64,000 nucleotides of DNA from Bacillus ndiopicus (lineage in GTDB: Bacteria; Bacillota; Bacilli; Bacillales_A; Planococcaceae). Location of the stretch: assembly GCF_000612805.1 (NCBI RefSeq), contig NZ_HG964403.1:930001-994000 (forward strand), given 5' to 3'. The position numbers and the translations under genes were made by a program. The notes beneath the pieces were generated by a model. That model searched no databases and was not told the DNA's origin. It worked only from the letters and a program-made list of their open reading frames with translations. Each line of letters starts with the position of its first letter. Within the stretch, counting starts at the first letter, position 1. Shown in pieces: positions 25,798-34,052 of the stretch.

Positions 25798-27336
25798 ATG
25801 AATGAGGAACAACGATTAGCAGGCAAGCAAGTTAATCAACCAAAACCTGCGGCTGAAAAAGATTATAGCAAATATTTTGAAAAAGTATTCACAGCTCCTT
25901 CTTTAAAAGATGCTAAAAAGCGCGGCAAAGAAGAGATTAAATATCATAAGGATTTTACAATTGACGAGCAGTTTTTAAATATGGGTAATGGGCGCAAGTT
26001 CTATATTCGCACATACGGCTGTCAAATGAATGAGCACGATACCGAGGTGATGGCAGGTATTTTTATGCAGCTCGGTTATGAGCCAACAGAGGATATCGAG
26101 CAGGCGGATGTCGTGCTACTAAACACTTGTGCAATTCGCGAAAATGCAGAAAATAAAGTATTTGGTGAGCTGGGCTTCTTAATGAAATATAAGCGCCGCA
26201 ACCCTGAAATGTTAATAGGGGTATGTGGCTGTATGTCACAGGAGGAATCTGTTGTTAATAAAATTTTAACAACATACCAGCATGTTGATATGGTATTCGG
26301 TACACACAATATCCATCGCCTGCCAAATATTTTAAAAGAAGCATATATGTCGAAGGAAATGGTTATTGAAGTGTGGTCGAAGGAAGGCGATGTAATTGAA
26401 AACCTTCCAAAGCAACGCCTCGGCTCAATTAAAGCATGGGTTAATATCATGTATGGCTGCGACAAGTTTTGCACGTATTGTATCGTACCATATACGCGTG
26501 GTAAGGAGCGCTCTCGTCGACCAGAGGAAATTATAGCAGAAGTGCGTGAACTAGCAGCAAAAGGCTATCAGGAAATTATGCTACTAGGACAAAACGTTAA
26601 TGCGTACGGTAAGGATTTCGATGATATCAACTATCGTCTAGGTGATTTAATGGACGAGCTGCGAAAAATAGATATGCCACGCATTCGTTTTACAACGAGT
26701 CATCCACGTGATTTCGATGATCATTTAATCGAGGTTTTGGCAAAGGGTGGTAACTTAGTTGAGCATATTCATTTACCTGTGCAATCAGGCTCAAATGAAA
26801 TTTTAAAAATCATGGCACGTAAATATACAAGAGAGCATTTCCTTGATTTAGTGCGTAAAATTAAAGAAGCGATGCCTGACGTTGCATTATCAACTGATAT
26901 TATCGTTGGTTATCCAAACGAAACGGAGGAGCAGTTCCAGGAGACCTTGGATTTATATCGTGAGGTAGGCTTTGAAATGGCCTACACATATATTTATTCA
27001 CCTCGTGAAGGAACACCTGCTGCGAAAATGGTTGACAATGTACCGATGGAAGTGAAAAAAGAGCGCCTACAGCGTTTAAATGCAGTGGTGGAGGAATTAT
27101 GTGCTGCGGCATTGAAAAAGCTTGAAGGTGAAGTAGTAGAAGTGCTTGTAGAGGGTAGCAGTAAAAAGCGTGATGATGTATTAGCAGGCTACACACGTAA
27201 AAATAAGCTAGTGAACTTTGAAGGTCCAATGGATTTAATAGGGCAGCTAGTAAAGGTGATAGTTGTGGAAGCGAAAAGCTACTCATTGCGCGGAGAATTT
27301 GTGGAAATTGTAAAACGACATGAGGTGCATAGTTAA
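25798..27336 (+). CDS. miaB: tRNA-2-methylthio-N6-dimethylallyladenosine synthase MiaB
   Basis: A 512-residue radical-SAM methylthiotransferase that modifies A37 of tRNAs already prenylated by MiaA (39437). N-terminal cluster cysteines lie in [17 protein letters not shown] and GVCGCMSQ. The radical-SAM motif CDKFCTYC follows near residue 220, and a C-terminal TRAM domain ends the protein. ATG 25798 is chosen because MNEEQ aligns with the B. subtilis start. ATG 25789 is also possible, but AAAGGAG is then only 3 nt away. It overlaps the next gene by one base (TAATG). Confidence 0.96.
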   Translation: MNEEQRLAGKQVNQPKPAAEKDYSKYFEKVFTAPSLKDAKKRGKEEIKYHKDFTIDEQFLNMGNGRKFYIRTYGCQMNEHDTEVMAGIFMQLGYEPTEDIEQADVVLLNTCAIRENAENKVFGELGFLMKYKRRNPEMLIGVCGCMSQEESVVNKILTTYQHVDMVFGTHNIHRLPNILKEAYMSKEMVIEVWSKEGDVIENLPKQRLGSIKAWVNIMYGCDKFCTYCIVPYTRGKERSRRPEEIIAEVRELAAKGYQEIMLLGQNVNAYGKDFDDINYRLGDLMDELRKIDMPRIRFTTSHPRDFDDHLIEVLAKGGNLVEHIHLPVQSGSNEILKIMARKYTREHFLDLVRKIKEAMPDVALSTDIIVGYPNETEEQFQETLDLYREVGFEMAYTYIYSPREGTPAAKMVDNVPMEVKKERLQRLNAVVEELCAAALKKLEGEVVEVLVEGSSKKRDDVLAGYTRKNKLVNFEGPMDLIGQLVKVIVVEAKSYSLRGEFVEIVKRHEVHS

Positions 27337-27770
27337 TGACAACATATTATACAAAAGATGACATCATTGCAAAGGCAAAAGAAATTGCGCATATGATTGC
27401 TAATACAGAAGAAGTAGAATTTTTCAAAAATGCAGAGGCACAAATTAACGAAAATCAATTTGTGCGCGAAAAAATTGCTTCATTGAAAACATTACAAAAG
27501 CAAGCAGTGAATTTTCAACACTTAGGTAAAGAAAAGGCGTTAAACATGATTGAAGGCAAAATTGAAGACATTGAACAGGAAATTGATGAAATCCCTGTTG
27601 TGCAGCAATTTAAACAATCACAGATGGATGTTAACGATTTATTGCAATTAGTTTCTAATGCGATTGCAAACGCAGTAACAAACGAGATTATTGAATCAAC
27701 AGGCGGCGATTTACTGCGCGGCGAAACAGGTTCGAAAGTACAAAATAGCGTACCTGGCAGTTGCTCATAA
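27336..27770 (+). CDS. ymcA: RicA/YmcA, RNase Y-associated regulatory subunit
   Basis: A 144-residue YlbF/YmcA-family helical protein. In B. subtilis, YmcA (RicA) works with YlbF and YaaT to aid mRNA processing by RNase Y, biofilm formation, competence and sporulation. The family pattern includes FFKNAEAQINENQFVREKI and a conserved C-terminal GETGSKVQNSVPGSCS. Translation is coupled to miaB through the shared A of TAATG. It lies in the same order as in B. subtilis (miaB-ymcA), but cotE is displaced downstream by inserted genes. Confidence 0.93.
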   Translation: MTTYYTKDDIIAKAKEIAHMIANTEEVEFFKNAEAQINENQFVREKIASLKTLQKQAVNFQHLGKEKALNMIEGKIEDIEQEIDEIPVVQQFKQSQMDVNDLLQLVSNAIANAVTNEIIESTGGDLLRGETGSKVQNSVPGSCS

Positions 27771-27786
27771 TAGCGTAGAAATATGT

Positions 27787-27839
27787 AAGGGGTATGAGAA
27801 AGACAGAAAAAATCTGCTTTCTTATACCCCTTTATTTTT
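27787..27839 (+). terminator. terminator of miaB-ymcA
   Basis: AAGGGGTATGAGAAAG and AGA pair with CTTTCTTATACCCCTT and its neighbours, followed by TATTTTTA. Confidence 0.85.
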
Positions 27840-28109
27840 ATTTGTAATGTTTCTATTTCCTCTGTAGATGGAAGGTTCAGATGTCAGGAGTCAGCAAATT
27901 TACCTTTAATACATATAGTAAAGATTTCAGATTGTTAGTTGAGATATAATAGATTCATAAAAATATAGTCAATATATCAAAAAAATACATAATTAATTTA
28001 AAATGGTTTGTCGAACAGAGTGGAAAATGTTATAAATAAGTAAAATGAACTAATGGAATTTGTGGGAGTCTAATACATTTATTAAACGAAAAACAAAGAA
28101 GGGTAGCCA
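27840..28109. other. non-coding gap before the GGDEF/EAL gene
   Basis: No gene is seen. A perfect TATAAT lies at 27945-27950, but no good -35 box was found at the normal distance. The remainder is AT-rich without clear repeats. Confidence 0.4.
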
Positions 28110-30287
28110 ATGGATAAAAACAACAATAACACAGTTGATAGGGGACAATTGTATTTTGGTTTATGCCAAGTAGCAAAGCAATTTGAATCAGGGTTAGTTA
28201 TTTTAGATGCACAGCAGCAATATAGCATAAAATTTGCAAATAATATTTTTGCTAGCATGACTGAATATAGTAACGATGAACTAATTGGCTCAACATTATC
28301 AATCTTAAATGGTCCATTAACAGACCAAAATAGCGAATCGCTTATTTATGAAAGCCTTCAACTAGGACTGTCACTAAAGTTATCGGTATTCCATTATCGA
28401 AAAGATCAGACCGCCTTTTGGAATGAATTGTCAATTATTCCTATAAGAGACCACGAGAGTATCGTACAATTTTACATTGTAGCAGCTAGAGATATTACAG
28501 ATTCTATTAATGTGGAATCATTGATTACTGTTGAACGAGAAGCTTATTCTGAGCTAGAGCAAGGGGCAAATATTACAGATGTTTTTGAGCATCTTTGTAG
28601 ACACATTTCTACAACATTACAAAAGAAAAGCTATACCTGTATATTTTTAATTGAAGAAAACCGCTTACAATTAATAGCATCAAATACATTACCCAAAAAA
28701 ATAAAGAAAATCTTTAGTCAGATTGATAGTTTGAATTTAGACTATAGCAATTTTTTACAAGCAATAATACAAGAACGATATGTTATTCATGATTTAGTAC
28801 AGCAACCGCAAGAATGGGCAAAAATTTTACAACAAAACGACATGGAGGCAGTCTGGCACCAAGCAATTAAAACACCTGAAGGAGAGCTTGTAGGTATATT
28901 CTCTTTATTTTTTGAGGAGCCTATAAAATTCCCGCGACCAAATGAGCTCAAATTTCTAGATAGAGTTGCGCCAATTATTACGCTAGCATTGAAATATTTT
29001 AATCAAAAAAAAGAAATTTTGCAGTTAGCCTATTATGATGAGAAAACTGGGCTACCCAATTTTACACTATTTCAAAATGAGTTAAATCAATTTTATCAAG
29101 AGGATTATAGTGGTGTTATTTGTATAATTGAACCTGGAGAGTACCAAAAGGTTGTAGATTTATATGGGAGGCAAGGTGGTGATGCATTATTGTTGCAGTT
29201 GGCACAGCGAGCAATGCTTATTCCAGCATTTGAAAATGCACTTATCGCCCGATACACTAATTCCTCTGTTATTTTAGCAAGCAAATATGCTATCAACGAT
29301 GAATTGGAAAAGTTATTGCAAGAAATTATCGTTGAACCTTTTACAATTGAAGGAAAAAGTGTTTATATTACTTTAAAAATTGGTACTTCAAACTACGGTA
29401 AAACAATTTTAAGCGCTGAGGCAGTCAAGCATGCGGATACGGCATTATCTGTTGCATTAAAAAGTGCAGGTACGACGATGAAAGTATACGATGAATCACA
29501 AGTTCAAACACTACAGCTCGAAATGGACGTACTATCCTCTTTTTCATATGCATTAAAAAATAAAGAATTTGTGCCTGTACTACAGCCAAAAATGAATATT
29601 CAAACAGGTCAAATTGAAGGTTTCGAGGCACTAGCCCGATGGTTTTCAGAGAGCCTAGGCTTTGTATCACCAGCTATTTTTATTCCTGTTGCAGAAAATA
29701 CAGGTAATATCCATAAAGTTGACCGCGTTATTTTAAGAAAAATTTTAACGTGGCAAAAAGAGAGACAAGATGCTGGCAAAAAAATGTATCAAATCGCAGT
29801 CAATATATCACCAAGCCATTTTTATGACCCTAGCTTTGTAGAAAGTATGAAGCAGATTATTAATGAATATGGAGTCGAGCCGCAATATATTAAATTTGAA
29901 ATTACTGAAAGCGTAGAGCTTGAAAATATGATTCGAGCAAAGGGAATTATTAGCGAGCTAAAAGCATTTGGCATTGCTATGTCGATTGATGATTTCGGCG
30001 TAGGTTATTCATCGTTAGGTTATTTAAAAGAATTGCCATTTGATGAAATAAAAATTGATAAAAGCTTTATCGACCATTTATCAGATGAGCGAATGAACGC
30101 AGTTGTTCGCACACTTATTCAATTATCGGCAAATTTGAATATGAAATCTGTAGCAGAAGGCATTGAAACGGAAGAGCAACATTTGGAACTACAAAAAATT
30201 GGCTGCCAAGTTGGACAAGGCTATTTTTATTACAAGCCAATGACTTTAGCAGAAGTAGAGCAACTACTAGATGATGAAACGTTATAG
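28110..30287 (+). CDS. PAS-GAF-GGDEF(degenerate)-EAL cyclic-di-GMP phosphodiesterase
   Basis: A 725-residue soluble signalling protein. A PAS-like region spans about residues 20-130, a GAF-like region 145-295, a GGDEF fold 305-460 and an EAL domain 470-720. The GGDEF signature is missing: where RxGGDEF is expected the sequence is ARYTNSSVIL. This half should not make cyclic-di-GMP but may bind GTP or act as a regulator. The EAL half keeps its catalytic residues in FEALARW, VNISP, EITES, IDDFGVGYSS, IKIDKSFI and AEGIE, so hydrolysis is expected. There are no membrane helices. The gene stands alone and its input signal is unknown. Type IV pili, often linked to cyclic-di-GMP, are encoded at the end of the window. 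Confidence 0.9.
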   Translation: MDKNNNNTVDRGQLYFGLCQVAKQFESGLVILDAQQQYSIKFANNIFASMTEYSNDELIGSTLSILNGPLTDQNSESLIYESLQLGLSLKLSVFHYRKDQTAFWNELSIIPIRDHESIVQFYIVAARDITDSINVESLITVEREAYSELEQGANITDVFEHLCRHISTTLQKKSYTCIFLIEENRLQLIASNTLPKKIKKIFSQIDSLNLDYSNFLQAIIQERYVIHDLVQQPQEWAKILQQNDMEAVWHQAIKTPEGELVGIFSLFFEEPIKFPRPNELKFLDRVAPIITLALKYFNQKKEILQLAYYDEKTGLPNFTLFQNELNQFYQEDYSGVICIIEPGEYQKVVDLYGRQGGDALLLQLAQRAMLIPAFENALIARYTNSSVILASKYAINDELEKLLQEIIVEPFTIEGKSVYITLKIGTSNYGKTILSAEAVKHADTALSVALKSAGTTMKVYDESQVQTLQLEMDVLSSFSYALKNKEFVPVLQPKMNIQTGQIEGFEALARWFSESLGFVSPAIFIPVAENTGNIHKVDRVILRKILTWQKERQDAGKKMYQIAVNISPSHFYDPSFVESMKQIINEYGVEPQYIKFEITESVELENMIRAKGIISELKAFGIAMSIDDFGVGYSSLGYLKELPFDEIKIDKSFIDHLSDERMNAVVRTLIQLSANLNMKSVAEGIETEEQHLELQKIGCQVGQGYFYYKPMTLAEVEQLLDDETL

Positions 30288-30632
30288 TAATATAATGAAA
30301 AGTTGCCCCATAAATATTTCTTTTTCGGGTAGCCTTATCTTCTATATTAAATATTTGCTAAAAAACGATTACTCGTCGCAATGGTATGTCTCAAAATGGC
30401 TTCCCAGACACGCTCTTTTATGTTGTTGCTAAAATCAACCAGGTAATTTCTGTGAATATTTACAAACTAAAACTTTAAATATGCCCGTTTTTGTAGGTGA
30501 AATTTAATAATATTGACTAAAATAAATCTAATTCACTGGATGGGCTAATACAGATACTTAGATGAGTTCACTTTGGCTCATGTTTTAATTTGTAAAGGAA
30601 TTTATAGATGAAATTAAAAAGGTGGTTTATTG
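30288..30632. other. non-coding gap with a partial repeat copy
   Basis: No gene is seen. At 30355-30383, read on the minus strand, TTGCGACGAGTAATCG matches the core of the 32-bp repeat family. No convincing promoter for the next gene was found. Confidence 0.45.
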
Positions 30633-31217
30633 ATGATGCTAACAAAATATCGTTCTAATACATATATTCCTGAATTGGTGAAGGCCAGTAAAATGTTAGC
30701 ACAAAGGCATAATTTTGAGCATTCCTGTTCAGATGAGGCCGGAAGATTGTTAGCAGTGCTTGCAGGTCAAATTGCACATGGGAAAATTCTTGAAATTGGA
30801 ACTGGCTATGGTGTAGGTAGTGCATGGATTCTTTCTGCTATAGCGCCAAATGTACAGTTTGTCTCAGTGGATTGTGTAAAGGAAAAAATCGATGCCGTTT
30901 CCAAAATAATTTGTCATCAACGGGCAGAGTTTCTAGTAGGGGATTGGAAAGAGGCGATAGCAAAAGGCCCCTTTCAACTAATCTTCGCTGATGCAGCTGC
31001 TGCTAAAACAATTGAAGGGGTACAACTATTGGAGACCTTAGCAGTTGGAGGCATGTTAGTGATGGACGACTTTACGCCAGAAGAACATTTTCCAGAAGAA
31101 TGGAAAGGGGAACCTGATAAAGTTAGGGAGTTTTGGCTAAATCATAGGGAATTAATTGCCACGGAGATTTATCTAACACCAACAACTTCAGCCATCCTTG
31201 CAACCAAACTAGAATAA
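30633..31217 (+). CDS. class I SAM-dependent methyltransferase (O-methyltransferase-like)
   Basis: A 194-residue Rossmann-fold methyltransferase. Motif I is ILEIGTGYGVGSAW near residue 50; an acidic strand end (VSVDC) and motif IV-like LIFADAAAA follow. The layout resembles bacterial O-methyltransferases related to the catechol type. ATG 30633 lies 7 nt after GGTGG. No neighbour hints at the substrate; it is monocistronic and ends in a terminator. Confidence 0.8.
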   Translation: MMLTKYRSNTYIPELVKASKMLAQRHNFEHSCSDEAGRLLAVLAGQIAHGKILEIGTGYGVGSAWILSAIAPNVQFVSVDCVKEKIDAVSKIICHQRAEFLVGDWKEAIAKGPFQLIFADAAAAKTIEGVQLLETLAVGGMLVMDDFTPEEHFPEEWKGEPDKVREFWLNHRELIATEIYLTPTTSAILATKLE

Positions 31218-31311
31218 TGCAAGTATAGATGCTATACATTTTCATACAAAAAACTAGGAATTGGTTTATATTAAAATAGTTATTTGAAATATAGTGAGTG
31301 AATAAATGAAG

Positions 31312-31355
31312 TAGACAAAGTCGATTTTTACGATTTTGTCTATTATTTTTTAAAT
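31312..31355 (+). terminator. terminator after the methyltransferase
   Basis: TAGACAAAGTCG pairs with CGATTTTGTCTA (one G-T pair) and is followed by TTATTTTTT. Confidence 0.75.
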
Positions 31356-31431
31356 AAAATCCTCAGACAAAGATTTTCAAACTTCTTCATTTCAATTGCT
31401 TAAAAAAAATTACGAATAAAGTCGAAAATTG

Positions 31432-31460
31432 TTTACAATCTACGAAAAATTGGCTACTAT
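31432..31460 (+). promoter_or_regulatory. sigma-A promoter of aspA
   Basis: TTTACA (31432-31437) and TACTAT (31455-31460) are separated by exactly 17 bp. Transcription should begin near 31467. Confidence 0.55.
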
Positions 31461-31468
31461 CATGTTGA

Positions 31469-31511
31469 ATAGATATCAAAATTAGATGAAATAGATATCG
31501 AAATTAGATAA
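31469..31511 (+). repeat. 22-bp direct repeat in the aspA leader
   Basis: ATAGATATCAAAATTAGAT at 31469 and ATAGATATCGAAATTAGAT at 31491 are two copies with one change, right at the predicted transcript start. They may be paired operator sites. Confidence 0.5.
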
Positions 31512-31523
31512 AGGGGATACTTT

Positions 31524-32945
31524 ATGGAACAGCAAATGCGTATAGAGAAGGATTTTTTAGGAGAACGTCAATTACCAAGTGATGCGTATTATGGTATTCA
31601 AACACTACGTGCGACTGAAAACTTTCCTATTACTGGTTTATCACTACATACTTCGTTAATTCGTGCAATGGGTATAGTAAAAAAAGCAGCAGCTTTAGGA
31701 AATATGGAAGTTGAATTATTGCCGAAAGAACTAGGTGTAGCCATTGTCGTAGCAGCAGATGAAGTTATCGAAGGAAAATGGGATAAGCAATTTATCGTAG
31801 ACCCAATTCAAGGTGGAGCAGGAACTTCAATTAACATGAACGCTAATGAGGTGATTGCCAACCGTGCTTTAGAAATTTTAGGTAAAGAAAAAGGCGATTA
31901 TGCAACAATTAGCCCGAATAGCCATGTTAACATGTCACAATCGACAAACGACGCCTTCCCAACAGCAATTCATATCGCTATTTTAAGTTTAATTGAAGAT
32001 TTATTAGCAACAATGCAGCATATGCAAAATACATTTGAAATGAAGGCAGAACAATTTGCGCATATCATTAAAATGGGGCGTACACATTTACAAGACGCTG
32101 TTCCAATTCGACTTGGACAAGAGTTTGAAGCATATAGCCGCGTAATTAGTCGTGATATTAAACGTATTGCACAAACACGTGAGCACTTATATGAAGTGAA
32201 CATGGGAGCAACAGCTGTAGGAACAGGCTTAAACGCAGTGCCGAATTATATTTTGGCAGTAGACCGTCATCTAGCTGAGCTTTCTAACTTCCCATTAACA
32301 GGTGCAACAAATTTAGTTGATGCTACACAAAATACTGATGCTTATACAGAAGTATCAAGCGCATTAAAAATTTGCATGGTCAATATGTCAAAAATTTCAA
32401 ATGACATTCGTTTAATGGCTTCAGGTCCACGTGCAGGATTAGGTGAAATCTTCCTACCAGCACGTCAACCGGGCTCGTCAATTATGCCAGGTAAAGTGAA
32501 CCCAGTTATGCCAGAAGTATTGAATCAAGTTGCATTCCAAGTAATTGGTAACGATCATACAATTTCAATGGCTTCAGAAGCAGGTCAGCTAGAATTAAAC
32601 GTAATGGAGCCAGTATTAGTATTTAATCTAATCCAATCGTTAAGCATTATGAATAACGTTTTCGAGGCGTTCACTGAGCACTGCTTAAAAGATATTCAAG
32701 CAAATGAAGAGCGCATGAAAGAATACGTAGAAAAAAGCGTTGGTATTTTAACTGCGGTTAATCCACATATTGGCTACGAAACAGCGGCTCGCTTAGCAAA
32801 TGAAGCGATTCAAACAGGTCGTTCAATCCGTGAGCTATGTATTGAAGCAGGTGTGTTAACAGCAGAGCAATTAGACCTTATTTTAGATCCATACGAAATG
32901 ACGCACCCAGGTATTGCGGGCGCAAGCATTTTGAAGCATCGATAA
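31524..32945 (+). CDS. aspA: aspartate ammonia-lyase
   Basis: A 473-residue enzyme converting L-aspartate to fumarate and ammonia. The fumarase/aspartase signature GSSIMPGKVNP is present, and its flexible loop closes over the active site. N-terminal RIEKDFLGERQLPSDAYYGI and GRTHLQDAVPIRLGQEF support aspartase rather than fumarase. Length is normal. AAAGGGG lies 7 nt before the ATG. The gene has its own promoter and is not in an ansA-type operon here. Confidence 0.95.
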   Translation: MEQQMRIEKDFLGERQLPSDAYYGIQTLRATENFPITGLSLHTSLIRAMGIVKKAAALGNMEVELLPKELGVAIVVAADEVIEGKWDKQFIVDPIQGGAGTSINMNANEVIANRALEILGKEKGDYATISPNSHVNMSQSTNDAFPTAIHIAILSLIEDLLATMQHMQNTFEMKAEQFAHIIKMGRTHLQDAVPIRLGQEFEAYSRVISRDIKRIAQTREHLYEVNMGATAVGTGLNAVPNYILAVDRHLAELSNFPLTGATNLVDATQNTDAYTEVSSALKICMVNMSKISNDIRLMASGPRAGLGEIFLPARQPGSSIMPGKVNPVMPEVLNQVAFQVIGNDHTISMASEAGQLELNVMEPVLVFNLIQSLSIMNNVFEAFTEHCLKDIQANEERMKEYVEKSVGILTAVNPHIGYETAARLANEAIQTGRSIRELCIEAGVLTAEQLDLILDPYEMTHPGIAGASILKHR

Positions 32946-33000
32946 AATGAAATTGGTGGGGATTTTCCTTATGCCGCACTAATTATGAACATGAGATATT

Positions 33001-33063
33001 CCCTCTTCCTAGCACCATTTAGGCGAGTGCCGCATAGACTATGGCGAGCCACATAGGAAGGGG
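33001..33063 (+). promoter_or_regulatory. long hairpin covering the cotE ribosome binding site
   Basis: CCCTCTTCCTA (33001-33011) pairs with TAGGAAGGGGG (33053-33063, one G-T pair). The right arm contains the purine-rich ribosome site of cotE and is followed by ATTTTTC. It may be the aspA terminator, a translational block on read-through RNA, or both. Confidence 0.5.
33013..33041 (+). promoter_or_regulatory. predicted sigma-K promoter of cotE
   Basis: CACC (33013-33016), 16 bp, then CATAGACTA (33033-33041) match the sigma-K pattern mACm and CATAnnnTA. B. subtilis cotE has a sigma-K promoter among its two promoters. Confidence 0.55.
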
Positions 33064-33072
33064 GATTTTTCG

Positions 33073-33669
33073 TTGAAACGATTACGTCAAATTGTGACAA
33101 AGGCAGTTGTAGCGAAGGGAAAGAAGCGTATTGAGAGTGTTGAAACGCTATGCCCGCCAAATGTTCCAACGAGTATTTTAGGGTGCTGGGTAATTAATCA
33201 TCATTACCAAGCTAAAAAGAATGGAAATTTTGTTGAAGTGTCAGGGAAATTTGATATTAATGTATGGTATGCTTACAATCAACATTCGAAGACGGCTGTT
33301 TACACAGAAACAGTAACATATCGCGATCGAATTAAATTACAATATCGCGATGAAAAAGTGAAGGATACAAACGATATTCATACACATGTTCTACAGCAGC
33401 CAAACTGTGTTGAGGCAATTATTGTAAATGGTGATAAGTTCCAAGTAACGATTGAGCGGGAGTTTTTAGTGGAGTTGGTTGGTGAAACGACTGTTTGTAT
33501 CCATGTTCATCCATTAGAATTCGAAGATGAATGGGAGTTTGAAGAATCATCATCCTCAAGCTCTTCATCTATACTAGGTAGTACCAGTTCCTCAAGCTCT
33601 TCATCTATATTAGGTAGCACCAGCTCTTCAAGTGTCCGCCATATAAAAGAATCATCATCATTCCAATAA
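33073..33669 (+). CDS. cotE: outer spore coat morphogenetic protein CotE
   Basis: A 198-residue coat protein made in the mother cell and needed to assemble the outer coat. The first 150 or so residues are typical CotE (IVTKAVVAKGKKRIESVETL). An acidic patch (EFEDEWEFEE) follows. The C-terminus then departs from the usual acidic tail into a serine-rich run with two copies of a 12-residue unit, SSSSSSILGSTS. The TTG start lies after GGAAGGGGG. cotE sits before mutS, as in B. subtilis. Confidence 0.93.
   Translation: MKRLRQIVTKAVVAKGKKRIESVETLCPPNVPTSILGCWVINHHYQAKKNGNFVEVSGKFDINVWYAYNQHSKTAVYTETVTYRDRIKLQYRDEKVKDTNDIHTHVLQQPNCVEAIIVNGDKFQVTIEREFLVELVGETTVCIHVHPLEFEDEWEFEESSSSSSSSILGSTSSSSSSSILGSTSSSSVRHIKESSSFQ
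33553..33624 (+). repeat. 36-bp tandem duplication in cotE
   Basis: Two 36-bp units at 33553 and 33589 differ at only a few third-position bases and encode two serine-rich 12-residue repeats. A shorter third piece follows. Confidence 0.8.
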
Positions 33670-33671
33670 GC

Positions 33672-33717
33672 TAAGCATAGGCAAGGTGAAATTCACTTTG
33701 TCTATGCTTATTTTTTT
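33672..33717 (+). terminator. terminator of cotE
   Basis: TAAGCATAGGCAAGGTGAA pairs with TTCACTTTGTCTATGCTTA (wobbles only) and is followed by TTTTTTT. Confidence 0.9.
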
Positions 33718-33794
33718 AAGGGAAGCATCGAATTTATCTTTTAGTGGTATGAAGGGTTTTAAAGGAAACCTACACAATGCGTCAGGAACATGGG

Positions 33795-33865
33795 GAAATC
33801 GCAGATAACTTGAGAGAACCACAGATAAGTCATAAGAAAACGAAGATAACTCATAAAAAATCAAC
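33795..33865 (+). repeat. degenerate 20-21-bp tandem repeat between cotE and mutS
   Basis: AGATAAC/G-T-rich units recur at 33804, 33824 and 33845 (CAGATAACT, CAGATAAGTCATAAG, AAGATAACTCATAAA). The period is similar to that of the repeats at 25547. Confidence 0.5.
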
Positions 33866-33978
33866 AAATTAGATTCGAGGATAGGTTTTCTAATTCTGTG
33901 TTATTTAGTATAGATAAGCCATTTAGATTTCTCTAGCTAAATAATTGATGCAATTTTTCCTTCTTTGTAAAGGGGACT

Positions 33979-34003
33979 AACATGCACAACGCATGTTTTT
34001 TTT
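33979..34003 (+). terminator. short terminator-like hairpin upstream of mutS
   Basis: AACATGC pairs with GCATGTT across a 5-nt loop and is followed by TTTTTT. TATAAT (34005-34010) directly follows and may be the mutS -10 box, but no -35 box was found. Confidence 0.5.
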
Positions 34004-34052
34004 ATATAATAGTAAATATGACGATAGAAATTGATTAAAAGAGGTTTTATAT

